Counted from the first letter of the stretch, positions 41,547-50,173 are shown. The stretch is 64,000 nt of DNA from Lacticaseibacillus kribbianus (GCF_020180945.1 NZ_JAIPUL010000001.1:310001-374000); one strand, 5' to 3'. Made by a program: numbers and translations. The notes: a model not told the origin generated them from the letters alone.

Positions 41547-42074
41547 ATGCAAACCATCATGACAAATTTCAGGCGGTTCACCGCGCTGCGCGCCGTCGTG
41601 TTCGTGGCGCTGGGCGCCTGGCTGGTGATCGCGCCGTATAGTGCCTACGCGGCGGTCAAGGGCCTGACCGTGCTGGGGCTGCTGGCGCTTGCCGCGGCGG
41701 CCGCGTGGGACGCGCTGCGGGCCAAGCGGCGCAACGAAGCGACCGGGCTGGCCTGGAGCCGCGCCGGGGCGTACGCGGTGGCGGCCCTGCTGGTACTGGC
41801 GCTGCTGCGGCCGGCGGTCAGCCTGCTGCCGGTGCTGTTCGGGCTGATGCTGGTGCTGTACGGCATCAACCGCATCACAAGCGCCCGCACGCGCCAGCAG
41901 TACGTCAACGTGTCGGCGGTGCCGGGCGTGGTGTACGGCGTGATTGTCGCGGCGGCCGGCGTGTTCCTGCTCTTCAACCCGTTTTCCACCGTCATGCTGA
42001 TGCTGCGGGTGCTGGGCGTGACGCTGATTGTGATGGCGGGCGCCGAGTGCGTCGACTCCTGGCGCGCGAAGTAA
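41547..42074 (+). CDS. DUF308/HdeD-like membrane protein
   Basis: A 175-residue protein with about six hydrophobic segments in pairs, in the pattern of HdeD/DUF308 proteins (ALRAVVFVALGAWLVIAPYS near the start, VVYGVIVAAAGVFLLFNPFS near residue 131). An extended -10 TG-T-TATGCT (41514-41522) lies before it. The ATG at 41547 has the modest site GTGGGGA. Its role is unknown; acid-stress links exist for HdeD in enteric bacteria only. Confidence 0.78.
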   Translation: MQTIMTNFRRFTALRAVVFVALGAWLVIAPYSAYAAVKGLTVLGLLALAAAAAWDALRAKRRNEATGLAWSRAGAYAVAALLVLALLRPAVSLLPVLFGLMLVLYGINRITSARTRQQYVNVSAVPGVVYGVIVAAAGVFLLFNPFSTVMLMLRVLGVTLIVMAGAECVDSWRAK

Positions 42075-42079
42075 CCGAC

Positions 42080-42124
42080 AAGACAAATGCGGACCCCGGC
42101 CAAAAAGGCTGGGGTCCGCATTTG
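42080..42124. terminator. Bidirectional terminator
   Basis: A 20-bp stem (42080-42099 with 42105-42124, one G-U pair) with loop AAAAA lies between convergent genes. Confidence 0.85.
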
Positions 42125-42144
42125 TCTGTCGAGTGGTTGCCGGG

Positions 42145-42972
42145 TTACGGCTGCGGGGTCGGGTGCACCATCGGGTTGGCCCAGTGGTTGATCGGGCCGA
42201 ACTGGTGGCCGACGGCGATTTCGTTGCGGATCGCGGTGTCGACGAAGCGCTTGGCGATGCGAATCGCGTCCTCGACGCTGACGCCCTTGCCCAGCTCCGC
42301 GGTGATGACGGCAGACAGCGAGTCGCCGGTGCCGTTCTTGCGGTCGGTCGCGTAGTAGGGACCGGTCAGCCAAAAGGCGCGGCCGCTTTGAAGCAGCACG
42401 TAATCGCGCACCTCGGTCTGCGTCTCGCTGTCGTGGCGGCCCTTGAGTACCACATTCTTGGCGCCCATGTCCTGAATCGCCTTGGCCGCCGCGATGATCT
42501 TGGCGTCGGAATCAAGCGTCATGCCGGTCAGGTGCTCCGCCTCGTAGAAGTTCGGCGTGATCACGGTCGCCAAGGGAATCAGCTCCTGCTTGAGTGTCTC
42601 GAAGGCGTCGCTTTCCATCAGCAGGTTGCCGTGCTTGGTCGAGATCACCGGATCGAGCACCAGCGGCCCGAAGTCGTACTTGGTGAGGTTTTTCGCCACG
42701 TCCGAGATCTGCGCCGCGTTGGCGAGCATGCCGGTCTTGCAGGCGCGAATCTGCAGGTCGGCGGCCAGCGCGTCGAATTGGTGATCGATGAAGTCGTTGC
42801 TCATCAGGGCGGCGTCGTGGATGCCGTACGAGTTGCCGGCCACCGCGGCGGTCAGAATCAGCGCGCCGTACGTGCCGCGCATGAAGAAGCTGTGCAGGTC
42901 GGCCTGGCCGCCCGCGGAGCCGTCGCTGTCGACGCCTGCAATTGTCAAGACTTGTGGAAATTCATTGGCCAT
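42145..42972 (-). CDS. Bifunctional-type hydroxymethylpyrimidine / pyridoxal kinase (ThiD/PdxK family)
   Basis: A 275-residue ribokinase-fold enzyme. VLTIAGVDSDGSAGGQADLH is the substrate-binding N terminus, ACKTGMLANAAQI the middle motif, and KNGTGDSLSAVITAELGKG the ATP/anion hole with catalytic Asp. It phosphorylates hydroxymethylpyrimidine (thiamine synthesis) or pyridoxal; the two cannot be told apart by eye. The ATG at 42972 is chosen for its match to the family start; AAGGGGGA lies before it on the minus strand. It is transcribed alone. Confidence 0.9.
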   Translation of the reverse strand: MANEFPQVLTIAGVDSDGSAGGQADLHSFFMRGTYGALILTAAVAGNSYGIHDAALMSNDFIDHQFDALAADLQIRACKTGMLANAAQISDVAKNLTKYDFGPLVLDPVISTKHGNLLMESDAFETLKQELIPLATVITPNFYEAEHLTGMTLDSDAKIIAAAKAIQDMGAKNVVLKGRHDSETQTEVRDYVLLQSGRAFWLTGPYYATDRKNGTGDSLSAVITAELGKGVSVEDAIRIAKRFVDTAIRNEIAVGHQFGPINHWANPMVHPTPQP

Positions 42973-42999
42973 GTTGCGGTCCCCCTTTGTGTTGCGATA

Positions 43000-43028
43000 A
43001 TCGTAACCGTTTTTCACGCAAAAAACAA
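43000..43028 (-). promoter_or_regulatory. Promoter of the ThiD/PdxK gene
   Basis: On the minus strand TTGTTT (43023-43028) and TACGAT (43000-43005) are 17 bp apart. A weak stem CTCAC/GTGAG with a T run (about 43042-43075) lies upstream. Confidence 0.6.
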
Positions 43029-43118
43029 TCATTTACAGAAAAACTCACCTGAATCTTCGTCACCCAAGCGTGAGAGCCGCGGTGGGTCGCCCTGATTGTA
43101 TGGAAAATGCTGGCGAAA

Positions 43119-43303
43119 CAACAAGCGGGCTGGCTATTAGTCGGTCAGCCGGATTGAGCTCGAAGGTTACACAGTAGTCGCGGACCATAAGTCAACGCCC
43201 ACGCATACAAGGAGCCTGTCACGCATTTCCTAAGTTCGGGAAATACGCGGCAGGCTCCTTGTATTCTGGGCTAAGTACGACTTATGGCCCAGCCTCCTTG
43301 TTG
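43119..43303. repeat. Second palindromic repeat family, copy 1
   Basis: A 185-bp element. Outer arms are CAACAAG..GGCTGG..TAGTCG (43119-43143) and CGACTTATGGCCCAGCCTCC (from 43278). An inner hairpin has the perfect 13-bp arms 43206-43218 and 43251-43263 and the loop TAAGTTC flanked by TTTCC/GGGAAA. A 60% or so alike copy lies at 50590-50769. It fills most of the 339-bp gap before the kinase gene and may end transcription of the unknown gene pair. Confidence 0.8.
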
Positions 43304-43311
43304 GCTTGGCG

Positions 43312-44361
43312 CTAGTTGAAGGCGCGGCGCATCGGCAGGATCGCCTTGAGCCACTCGCCGATGAACGGGTAGGTGTGGTTGAGCTCGATCAGCTGGCGCG
43401 TCGGCTCCGGGTAGCGAAGCGTCAGGGCGTCGGAGTCGGGATCGACCTTGATGGCGAGCTGCGCGTGGTTCGGCAGGTCCAGGCTGTAGTCGCCCGGCTG
43501 GCCCTGGCGCATCAGAATCGCGTTGGCGCTGGCGATGACGAATAGTTCGTCCAGGGCCGGCGAGTTCTCGCCGGTGCGCACCTGGGCGACCAGCTTGAGG
43601 TTTTGGCCCTCCAGCTCCTCCGGCAAAGTCGAGGTGGTCCAGCTGAAGCCCTGGGCGTCCTGGCTGTCGGTGCCGGCGTCGGCCCAGTCGCGCTTGTGGT
43701 CGTCGAGCACCTGGTAGGTGGCGACGGCGGCGTTGGTCAGTGGCACGGTCAAGGTGGCGCTGCCGTCGGCGACGGTCTTGGTGACGTTGAGCGTCCGCAC
43801 GGTGGTGTAGCGGGTCTTGAAGTGCAGCCCGTCGACCGGCTGCAGCACAGTTTCGTCGATGCTGGTGAAGGCCAGGTCGGCGGTGTACAGGCACTTGATC
43901 AGGGCGATCAGCGCGGTGACCTCGGCGTCGGTGTAATCGAGCGTCGGGTCCTCGGCCGTGACCTGAAGCAGCGTCGGCAGGTTCTTGGCGACCAGCTTGG
44001 CTTCCTTGGTGAAGGGGCCGTCGATGGTCAACAGCTCCTGGTTGCTGCTGGTGCCGGCCAGGTACAGCGTGATGGTGCTGCGATCGGCGTCGCCCACGCT
44101 GACCTCGTACCAGAGGCGAGCGGCGAAGTCCTTGTCCAGGTGCTTGTCGCCGCGCAGCGCGGCCAGCAGCTTGTCGGCCAGCAGGGTGGTGTAGCTGCGA
44201 ATCGTCGCCGCCATCGCCGGCAGGTTGGCCTGCCAGAGCGCGTCGTTTCTCATCGCGTTGATCCGCGCCTTGTAGGCCTTGGTCACGGCCTGGCGGGCCT
44301 CCTTGGCGCTCATCGGCGCGGTGATCAGTTTTTGCAGTGATTGATCTTCCAAGTTAAGCAT
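43312..44361 (-). CDS. Protein of unknown function, 349 residues (second of a pair)
   Basis: A soluble-looking protein with no signal peptide or membrane helix. The N-terminal 160 residues are helical with a basic start (SAKEARQAVTKAYKARINAM); the rest has alternating strands (LNVTKTVADGSATLTVPLTN). No known motif is recognised. It overlaps the upstream gene by 8 bp, so the two form one operon and probably one functional unit. Confidence 0.75.
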   Translation of the reverse strand: MLNLEDQSLQKLITAPMSAKEARQAVTKAYKARINAMRNDALWQANLPAMAATIRSYTTLLADKLLAALRGDKHLDKDFAARLWYEVSVGDADRSTITLYLAGTSSNQELLTIDGPFTKEAKLVAKNLPTLLQVTAEDPTLDYTDAEVTALIALIKCLYTADLAFTSIDETVLQPVDGLHFKTRYTTVRTLNVTKTVADGSATLTVPLTNAAVATYQVLDDHKRDWADAGTDSQDAQGFSWTTSTLPEELEGQNLKLVAQVRTGENSPALDELFVIASANAILMRQGQPGDYSLDLPNHAQLAIKVDPDSDALTLRYPEPTRQLIELNHTYPFIGEWLKAILPMRRAFN

Positions 44362-45190
44362 CCTGCTGCTCCTCCTTCAGTTCCAGGGCCCGCATGAAGT
44401 CGACTTGCAGGTTGGTCAAAATGTTCTCGAACTGCTCGACCGAGCTGTAGGTGGCCATTACCGCCTGGTACTCGTAGCGGGTGATGGCCGCGGCCACCTT
44501 GAGCTCGCGCTTGTGCGCGTCGAAGGCCGCGTCGGCCTCGGCCTTGGCCGCGTCGAAGCGCAGGCGCAGCTTGTCGGCCGCGCCGACGTTTTGACTGCGG
44601 TGCTGCGGGGCGCTTGACGGCTGCGGGTCGTCCGGATCGATGAAGGTCTTCAGCAGGCTGCGGAAGCCGCCGTTGCTGGTGCGGGTCGGCTCCGCCGCGG
44701 TCTCGGCTGTCGCGGCCTCCAGCTGGTTGTGCAGGGTGTCGACCTCCTGGTAGGTGGCGCGGCGCATGGCCTCCAGCTGGTTGTCGAGGAAGTGGTCGGG
44801 ATCCTCGGCGAAGGCGCGCAGCTGCGGCAGGATGGCCTGCTCAGACTGCGTGGCCTGGGTGATGGTGCGCGCAATCACGTCGATGTGGCCGAACTGGCGG
44901 CGGTGGTACCAGTCGCCGAAGTAGACGGCGCCGTCATCGGCGACGACGAAAAACGGCACGTGCTGGCGAAAAAAGGCGATCAGGTCCTTTTGCAGGAAGT
45001 CGTGCAGCTCGACTTGGGCGTGCTTGTCGTAGGCCAGGATGTAGCCCGGCGTCTCGGACAGGGCCAGGCGCAGGTTATCGGCCGTGTCGTCGATGCCCTT
45101 GTACAGGCGGTACGTCGACTTTGCCGTCCAGGCATCGGCGAACGCCCCGAAGAATTGTTGCTGGTAGTTCAGGCTTGATTGAATTGTCAT
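44354..45190 (-). CDS. Protein of unknown function, 278 residues (first of a pair)
   Basis: The ATG at 45190 follows GAGAGG on the minus strand. The N-terminal 110 residues look globular (GYILAYDKHAQVELHDFLQK, FVVADDGAVYFGDWYHRRQF), and residues 110-270 are long charged helices with a Pro/Ser-rich break near 185-200, which suggests a coiled coil. No family is recognised. A -10-like TATCAT lies near 45230. Its partner follows with an 8-bp overlap. Confidence 0.75.
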   Translation of the reverse strand: MTIQSSLNYQQQFFGAFADAWTAKSTYRLYKGIDDTADNLRLALSETPGYILAYDKHAQVELHDFLQKDLIAFFRQHVPFFVVADDGAVYFGDWYHRRQFGHIDVIARTITQATQSEQAILPQLRAFAEDPDHFLDNQLEAMRRATYQEVDTLHNQLEAATAETAAEPTRTSNGGFRSLLKTFIDPDDPQPSSAPQHRSQNVGAADKLRLRFDAAKAEADAAFDAHKRELKVAAAITRYEYQAVMATYSSVEQFENILTNLQVDFMRALELKEEQQDA

Positions 45191-45423
45191 AATTAACCTC
45201 TCACAGTGGTAGGGACCGGATTCGGCCTAATGATACCTTCAGTTTACCGCAACCGCGCGCCTAAGGACACCACCGACCGCGGCCAAAAGCTGAAAATTTA
45301 CCTAATTCGGATAAGCATTCGGTGAAAACCACCCGGACCGAGATGAGAAAGTGCCCATTTTCGCGCACACGGGGCAGGTCGTCCGTTAGAATGGAAAAAG
45401 ACTTGTTTTCACGGGAGGACCTT

Positions 45424-46584
45424 ATGGCACGCAAGACGACGCTGACACTCAAATGGCTGTTTCTGGGTTCGCTGATCACCAACACCGGCATCAGCTTCAT
45501 CTGGCCCTTGACCACCATCTACATGCACGAGTACCTCGGGGAGTCGCTGACCGTCTCCGGCATCGTGCTGTTCTTCAACTCCGTGGCGATGATGGTGGGG
45601 AATTACGTCGGCGGCCGCCTGTTCGACGGCTGGAAGCCCTACCTGACCATCCTGTCGGGCATCGCGCTGGACGTCGTCGCCTCCGGCTGCCTGATCTTCT
45701 GGCACGGCTGGCCGGCCTACCCGCTGTTTTTGATCGTGATGGGCTTCGGCAACGGGGTGGTCGGCACGGCGGTGAACTCCTATGCGACGCTTGCCACCAG
45801 CCGCCGCGCCAGCTACGTGTTCAACGTCCTGTACTTCATGTCCAACCTCGGGCTGGTCATCGGTACCCTGATCGTCGGCTACGTGCTGCCCATGGGCATT
45901 CAGTACATCTTCGCCTTGGCCTTCGCGCTGTTTTCCCTGTTCTTCGTGGTCGCGCTGCTGCACTTCAACGTCGCGCGTGAAAAGCACGAAGGCAAGGCCG
46001 TGGCCGCCGGCGCCCGCCGCGCGACGCCCTACCAGCTGCCGATTGTGCTGCTGTTGATCACGCTGTTTCTAACCTGGGTCGCCTACGAGCAGTGGCAAAG
46101 CAACATCTCGACCTTCATGCTGAGCCTGGGGATGACCGTGCGCGACTACAGCTTCCTGTGGACCTTCAACGCGGTGCTGATCGTGCTCGGTCAGCCGGTG
46201 CTGACGCACTTCGACGACTGGCTGACCCGCCACCTGCGCCTGCGCCTGGGCGTCGGCTTCACGCTGTTCGGCTCCGCCTTCCTGATTCTGATCACCGCGC
46301 GGCAGTACTGGGTGTTCATGCTCGCGATGGGCGTGCTCACGCTGGGTGAGATCCTCGCGCTACCGAGCGTGTCGACGTACGTGGACATGCACACCGAGGT
46401 GGCCGAGAAGGGCCGCTTCCAGGGCTACGTGCAGATGTTCGCCTCGGCGGGCCGCGCGGTGGGGCCGCTGGTCGGCGCGCTTTTGATTGAGGCGCTGTCC
46501 TACCACATTCTCTTCGCCATGCTGGCGGTGATCCTGTTCGCGGCGATCGCAATCTTCAGCTGGCGGGCACGGCTTGTGAAATAA
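45424..46584 (+). CDS. Major facilitator superfamily transporter
   Basis: A 386-residue protein with about 12 hydrophobic segments and the MFS motif A-like loop GNYVGGRLFDGWKPY between helices 2 and 3. It resembles MdtG/YttB-type drug or sugar-phosphate exporters of Firmicutes; the substrate is open. The ATG at 45424 follows GGGAGG. A -10 TAGAAT (45387-45392) lies upstream with a weak CGCACA. Confidence 0.88.
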   Translation: MARKTTLTLKWLFLGSLITNTGISFIWPLTTIYMHEYLGESLTVSGIVLFFNSVAMMVGNYVGGRLFDGWKPYLTILSGIALDVVASGCLIFWHGWPAYPLFLIVMGFGNGVVGTAVNSYATLATSRRASYVFNVLYFMSNLGLVIGTLIVGYVLPMGIQYIFALAFALFSLFFVVALLHFNVAREKHEGKAVAAGARRATPYQLPIVLLLITLFLTWVAYEQWQSNISTFMLSLGMTVRDYSFLWTFNAVLIVLGQPVLTHFDDWLTRHLRLRLGVGFTLFGSAFLILITARQYWVFMLAMGVLTLGEILALPSVSTYVDMHTEVAEKGRFQGYVQMFASAGRAVGPLVGALLIEALSYHILFAMLAVILFAAIAIFSWRARLVK

Positions 46585-46705
46585 ATAACTGATGAAATTC
46601 ATAATATTTCGCTGTAAAGTTCACACTTTCTTCACAATTACCGACTATGATAGGGCTATCAAGATGAGTTGCCCGCTCGCTTGATACCCATATCAACTTT
46701 TTCAT
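46556..46705 (-). CDS. Possible small protein, 49 residues
   Basis: On the minus strand a strong GGAGGAG lies 5-7 bases before an ATG at 46705, and the frame (KKLIWVSSERATHLDSPIIV and so on) runs to a TGA at 46556-46558, overlapping the tail of the MFS gene by 29 bp. The codon use is AT-rich and unlike the neighbours, and no good promoter is seen. It may be chance in an AT-rich stretch, or a small transferred gene. Confidence 0.3.
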   Translation of the reverse strand: MKKLIWVSSERATHLDSPIIVGNCEESVNFTAKYYEFHQLFISQAVPAS

Positions 46706-46770
46706 TTTTACTCCTCCAAAGTAGAAATCGCCATGCAATGCCCGTTGCCTGGCCAACCCCTTACTCCTCT

Positions 46771-46799
46771 AGGCCGCTATGCCCGTAGCGGCCTTTTTT
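46771..46799 (+). terminator. Terminator in the gap behind the MFS gene
   Basis: A perfect stem AGGCCGCTA/TAGCGGCCT (46771-46779 with 46786-46794) is followed by T5. It is 190 bp behind the MFS stop codon. The AT-rich stretch between holds TTGATA-CCCA-TATCAA (46681-46696) and no supported plus-strand gene. Confidence 0.85.
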
Positions 46800-46805
46800 G
46801 ATGCC

Positions 46806-47090
46806 AGGGCGGAGAACCGCGGGCCTAGCGGGTCGGGTAGGCTAGCCGAGGCGTTTGGGGCGGTCTTGGCCCCGAGCGCCTTGGCGTAGCTAACCGCACC
46901 CGCGTTGCGGTTTGTAGCCCGACGACAGAGGGTGGAGGCGCGCGGGCTTAGCGGGTCGGGTGGCCTAGCTAAGGCGCTTGGGCCGCACTTTGGCCCGAGT
47001 GACTTAGCGTAGCCAGTCGTACCCGCGTTGCGCGGCGGAGCCCGTTTGACCCAGGGCGAAGCGCGGCGGCTTTGGTGGATCGGCCGCACC
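46806..47090 (+). repeat. Palindromic intergenic repeat array: two full units and a fragment
   Basis: Units at about 46806-46928 and 46929-47052 and a fragment to about 47090. Unit 1 has arms CGAGGCGTTTGGGGC and GGCCCCGAGCGCCTTG; unit 2 has TAAGGCGCTTGGGCC and GGCCCGAGTGACTTA around GCACTTT. The array lies between a terminator and the tRNA promoter region. Confidence 0.85.
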
Positions 47091-47195
47091 GCCAAATCTG
47101 CGTCGTCCATATCGCTTATCGAACAATTAGTCAATGCGTGAAACTATACGGGAGACGCCGTTTTTCACCCGCCAATCCGAGAAGAAAAAAAGGGC

Positions 47196-47223
47196 TTTAC
47201 AGAACCGGTGGATATGGTAAGAT
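47196..47223 (+). promoter_or_regulatory. Promoter of the tRNA genes
   Basis: TTTACA (47196-47201) and TAAGAT (47218-47223) are 16 bp apart, with TG at 47215-47216 as an extended -10. Confidence 0.55.
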
Positions 47224-47237
47224 AATACTTGTGTTTT

Positions 47238-47310
47238 GGGTCCGTAGCTCAGCTGGGAGAGCGCTGCCTTCGCATGGCAGAGGTCGAGAGTTCGAATCTC
47301 TTCGGATCCA
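47238..47310 (+). tRNA. tRNA-Ala (anticodon CGC)
   Basis: A 73-base cloverleaf. The anticodon arm is CTGCC-TTCGCAT-GGCAG with anticodon CGC, which reads GCG. The acceptor stem has the G3-U70 wobble pair that identifies alanine tRNAs (GGGTCCG with CGGATCC). The T arm holds GTTCGAATC. CCA is not encoded. GCG is a very frequent codon in this window. Confidence 0.95.
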
Positions 47311-47336
47311 TTGTAACTAAATAGGCACCAACTTTT

Positions 47337-47409
<73 letters not shown>

Positions 47410-47454
47410 TTTTTTGTCCCCAAAAGCGCAGGCCTCGGGCTTTGCGGCCGGATC

Positions 47455-47481
47455 AGGCGTCCGTCACCGGATGCCTTTTTT
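47455..47481 (+). terminator. Terminator of the tRNA operon
   Basis: The stem AGGCGTCCG/CGGATGCCT (47455-47463 with 47468-47476, one G-U pair) is followed by T6. Confidence 0.88.
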
Positions 47482-47486
47482 GCGCA

Positions 47487-47508
47487 AAAAAATAGGGGCG
47501 GCTGCCCC
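47487..47508 (-). terminator. Terminator of the 56-residue membrane protein gene
   Basis: The stem GGGGC/GCCCC (47495-47499 with 47504-47508) is followed on the minus strand by TA and a run of T. Confidence 0.7.
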
Positions 47509-47514
47509 CAGTGA

Positions 47515-47685
47515 TCACTTCTTCAGGTAGGTCTGGTAGACCCAGTACAGGCCGCCGACGATGGCCAGGAAAAGCACAATCTTGATCAGCAGGCTGATCA
47601 GGCCGGAGATGAACGGCAGGAGAATTGCCGCGATGACGATGATTGCGATGATGACGCCGAGTTGCTTGAGTTGTTGCGTGTTCAT
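47515..47685 (-). CDS. Small membrane protein, 56 residues
   Basis: The ATG at 47685 follows AAGGAGG on the minus strand. After NTQQLKQLG come two hydrophobic helices (VIIAIIVIAAILLPFI and LISLLIKIVLFLAIVGGLYW) and a basic end (TYLKK). It has its own terminator. It is not recognised; its length and layout are like many small lactobacillar membrane proteins. It is in the normal GC-rich codon style. Confidence 0.75.
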   Translation of the reverse strand: MNTQQLKQLGVIIAIIVIAAILLPFISGLISLLIKIVLFLAIVGGLYWVYQTYLKK

Positions 47686-47815
47686 GGTGAACCTCCTTGC
47701 GGGCGCGGCGCGCCCTTTTGGTTACATTATAGCAGGTTCATTGGCCAGACCAATCCGACGCAAGTCTGAGAAACACCCGCCAGACGGGACTTGACGCGTG
47801 AAACACCGGGTCACC

Positions 47816-47887
47816 ACACCCCCAAGATATAGAAAAAAACAAGTCACAGCCAAAAAGATACGCAATATCTTGGGGGTGTGCTAGACT
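47816..47887 (+). promoter_or_regulatory. nrdD promoter with two NrdR-like boxes
   Basis: Perfect inverted 15-bp arms ACACCCCCAAGATAT (47816-47830) and ATATCTTGGGGGTGT (47865-47879) are seen. They include two sites like the NrdR box: CCCCAAGATATAGAAA (47820-47835) and ACGCAATATCTTGGGG (47860-47875), 40 bp apart, about four helical turns. The extended -10 TG-C-TAGACT (47879-47887) directly follows, and the second box covers the -35 position. Repression by NrdR is expected. Confidence 0.75.
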
Positions 47888-47941
47888 GTACTTACGGCCA
47901 AAAATTAGCGGCTGTTTTTCTACCAGGGGGGTATTTCAGCA

Positions 47942-50128
47942 ATGATCGACATTAAAGTTCACATCAACGTGAAGAAGCGCGACGGCCGCAAGGTGGCCTT
48001 CGACCAGACGAAGATCACGCGGGCCATCGAGAAGGCGGCCAAGGCCGTGTCCGGCGAGCTGTCGCCGACCGACTACACGCAGATCGAGGCAATCGCGGAC
48101 GACGCGGTGGCCACCATCACCGAGCGCTTCGACAAGGACGTCCGCATCCCGGAGGTGCAAAGCATCGTCGAGGAGGCGCTTTTGAACGCGCACCAGTACG
48201 AGTGGGGCAAGGCCTACACCGACTACCGCGTGAAGCGCGACATCGAGCGCGCCAAGAAGGCGGATGTGAACTACAACGTCGAGAAGCTTTTGAACCGCGA
48301 CTCCACCGTGGTCCACGAGAACGCCAACAAGGACTCGCGCGTGTTCTCCACCCAGCGCGACCTGACCGCCGGCGCCGTGGCCAAGGCCATCGGGCTCAAA
48401 ATGCTCCCGCCGGCCGTCGCCAATGCCAACCTGCGCGGCGACATCCACTGGCACGACCTGGACTACACGCCGTACATGGCGGAGACCAACTGCTGTTTGA
48501 TCGACTTCAAGGAGATGCTGACGCACGGTTTTTGCATCGGCAACGCCGAGGTTGAGCCGGCGCACTCCATCCAGGTCGCGGTCACCCAGATGACCCAGAT
48601 TATCGCCAACGTCGCAAGCTCCCAGTACGGCGGCTGCTCCTCTGACCGCACGGACGAGGTGCTCGCGCCGTTCGCCCAGAAGAACTACGAGAAGCACCTG
48701 GAGGAGGCCAAGGAGCTGACCCAGGACGCGGACACCGCAGACGCCTACGCCAAGCGCCGCACCCGCAAGGACATCTACGACGCGCTGCAGACGCTGGAAT
48801 ACCAGGTCAACACGCTGTACTCCACGCAGGGCCAGACGCCGTTTGTCACCGTCGGCTTCGGCCTGGGGACCAACTGGATCGAGCGCGAGATTCAGCAGGA
48901 CATCCTGAAGATCCGCATCAAGGGGCTGGGCAAGGAGCGCCGCACCGCGATTTTCCCGAAGCTCGTGTTCACGCTCAAACGCGGCCTGAACCTGGCGCCG
49001 ACCGATCCCAACTACGACATCAAGCAGCTGGCCATCGAGTGCGCGACCAAGCGGATGTACCCGGATGTTTTGTCGTACGACAAAATCATCGACCTCACCG
49101 GCAGCTTCAAGGCGCCGATGGGCTGCCGCAGCTTCCTGCAGGGCTGGACGGATCCGGAAACCGGCAAGGAGGTCAACGCCGGGCGCATGAACCTCGGCGT
49201 GATCACCCTGAACCTGCCGCGCATCGCGATGGAGTCCAAGGGCGACAAGAAGAAGTTCTGGGACATCCTGGAGCAGCGCCTCGCCATCTGCAAGCAGGGG
49301 CTGGTCTACAAGGTTGAGCGCACCAAGGAGGCGACGCCGGAATCCGCGCCGATCCTCTACAAGTACGGCGCGTTCGGCAAGCGCCTGGCCGACGATCAGA
49401 AGGTCGACGAGCTGTTCAAGAACGGCCGCGCCACCGTCAGCCTGGGCTACATCGGCCTGTACGAGGTCGGCACCGTCTTCTACGGCCACGCCTGGGAGAC
49501 CAACCCGGAGGCCAAGCAGTTCAGCCTGGACGTCGTGAAGGACCTGTACGACCACTGCGTTGAATGGGAGAAGGAGTACGGCTACCACTTCTCCGTTTAC
49601 TCCACGCCTTCCGAGTCTCTGACCGACACCTTCGCCCGCCTGGACAAGAAGCGCTTCGGCGTCGTCAAGGACATCACCGACAAGGACTACTACACCAACT
49701 CCTTCCACTACGACGTGCGCAAGGCGCCGACGCCGTTCGAGAAGCTGGACTTCGAAAAGGACTACCCGCAGTACTGCTCCGGTGGCTTCATCCACTACTG
49801 CGAGTACCCGAACCTGAAGCAAAACCCGAAGGCCCTCGAGGCCGTCTGGGACTACGCCTACGACCGCATCGGCTACCTCGGCACCAACACGCCGATCGAC
49901 CAGTGCTTCGCCTGCGGCTTCAAGGGCGAGTTCAAGGCCACCGAGAAGGGCTACGAGTGCCCGGAGTGCGGCAACCACGACCCGGCGCAGTGCGACGTGG
50001 TCAAGCGCCTCTGCGGCTACCTCGGCAACCCGAACAAGCGCCCGATGGTTCACGGCCGCCAGGAGGAGATCATCCACCGCAAGAAGCACCTGGTGCTCGG
50101 CAACGACGACCTGGCAGGGCAGGCGTAA
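47942..50128 (+). CDS. nrdD: Anaerobic ribonucleoside-triphosphate reductase
   Basis: A 728-residue class III reductase that makes dNTPs without oxygen. An ATP-cone covers about residues 8-97 (KKRDGRKVAFDQTKITRAIE). The substrate-site region (NCCLIDFKEML, SQYGGCSS) and the C-terminal zinc site CFACGFKGEF..CPECGNHD are present, followed by the glycyl-radical motif RLCGYLG. The ATG at 47942 has AGGGGGG upstream. The activase gene nrdG, usually directly downstream, is absent here: a terminator follows at once. Confidence 0.96.
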   Translation: MIDIKVHINVKKRDGRKVAFDQTKITRAIEKAAKAVSGELSPTDYTQIEAIADDAVATITERFDKDVRIPEVQSIVEEALLNAHQYEWGKAYTDYRVKRDIERAKKADVNYNVEKLLNRDSTVVHENANKDSRVFSTQRDLTAGAVAKAIGLKMLPPAVANANLRGDIHWHDLDYTPYMAETNCCLIDFKEMLTHGFCIGNAEVEPAHSIQVAVTQMTQIIANVASSQYGGCSSDRTDEVLAPFAQKNYEKHLEEAKELTQDADTADAYAKRRTRKDIYDALQTLEYQVNTLYSTQGQTPFVTVGFGLGTNWIEREIQQDILKIRIKGLGKERRTAIFPKLVFTLKRGLNLAPTDPNYDIKQLAIECATKRMYPDVLSYDKIIDLTGSFKAPMGCRSFLQGWTDPETGKEVNAGRMNLGVITLNLPRIAMESKGDKKKFWDILEQRLAICKQGLVYKVERTKEATPESAPILYKYGAFGKRLADDQKVDELFKNGRATVSLGYIGLYEVGTVFYGHAWETNPEAKQFSLDVVKDLYDHCVEWEKEYGYHFSVYSTPSESLTDTFARLDKKRFGVVKDITDKDYYTNSFHYDVRKAPTPFEKLDFEKDYPQYCSGGFIHYCEYPNLKQNPKALEAVWDYAYDRIGYLGTNTPIDQCFACGFKGEFKATEKGYECPECGNHDPAQCDVVKRLCGYLGNPNKRPMVHGRQEEIIHRKKHLVLGNDDLAGQA

Positions 50129-50141
50129 GCCCCTGACGTTA

Positions 50142-50173
50142 AAAATACGACCTTAGCCGGGTCGTATTTTTTT
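50142..50173 (+). terminator. Terminator of nrdD
   Basis: The stem AAATACGACC/GGTCGTATTT has loop TTAGCCG or similar, and a run of seven T overlaps the right foot. Confidence 0.9.
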
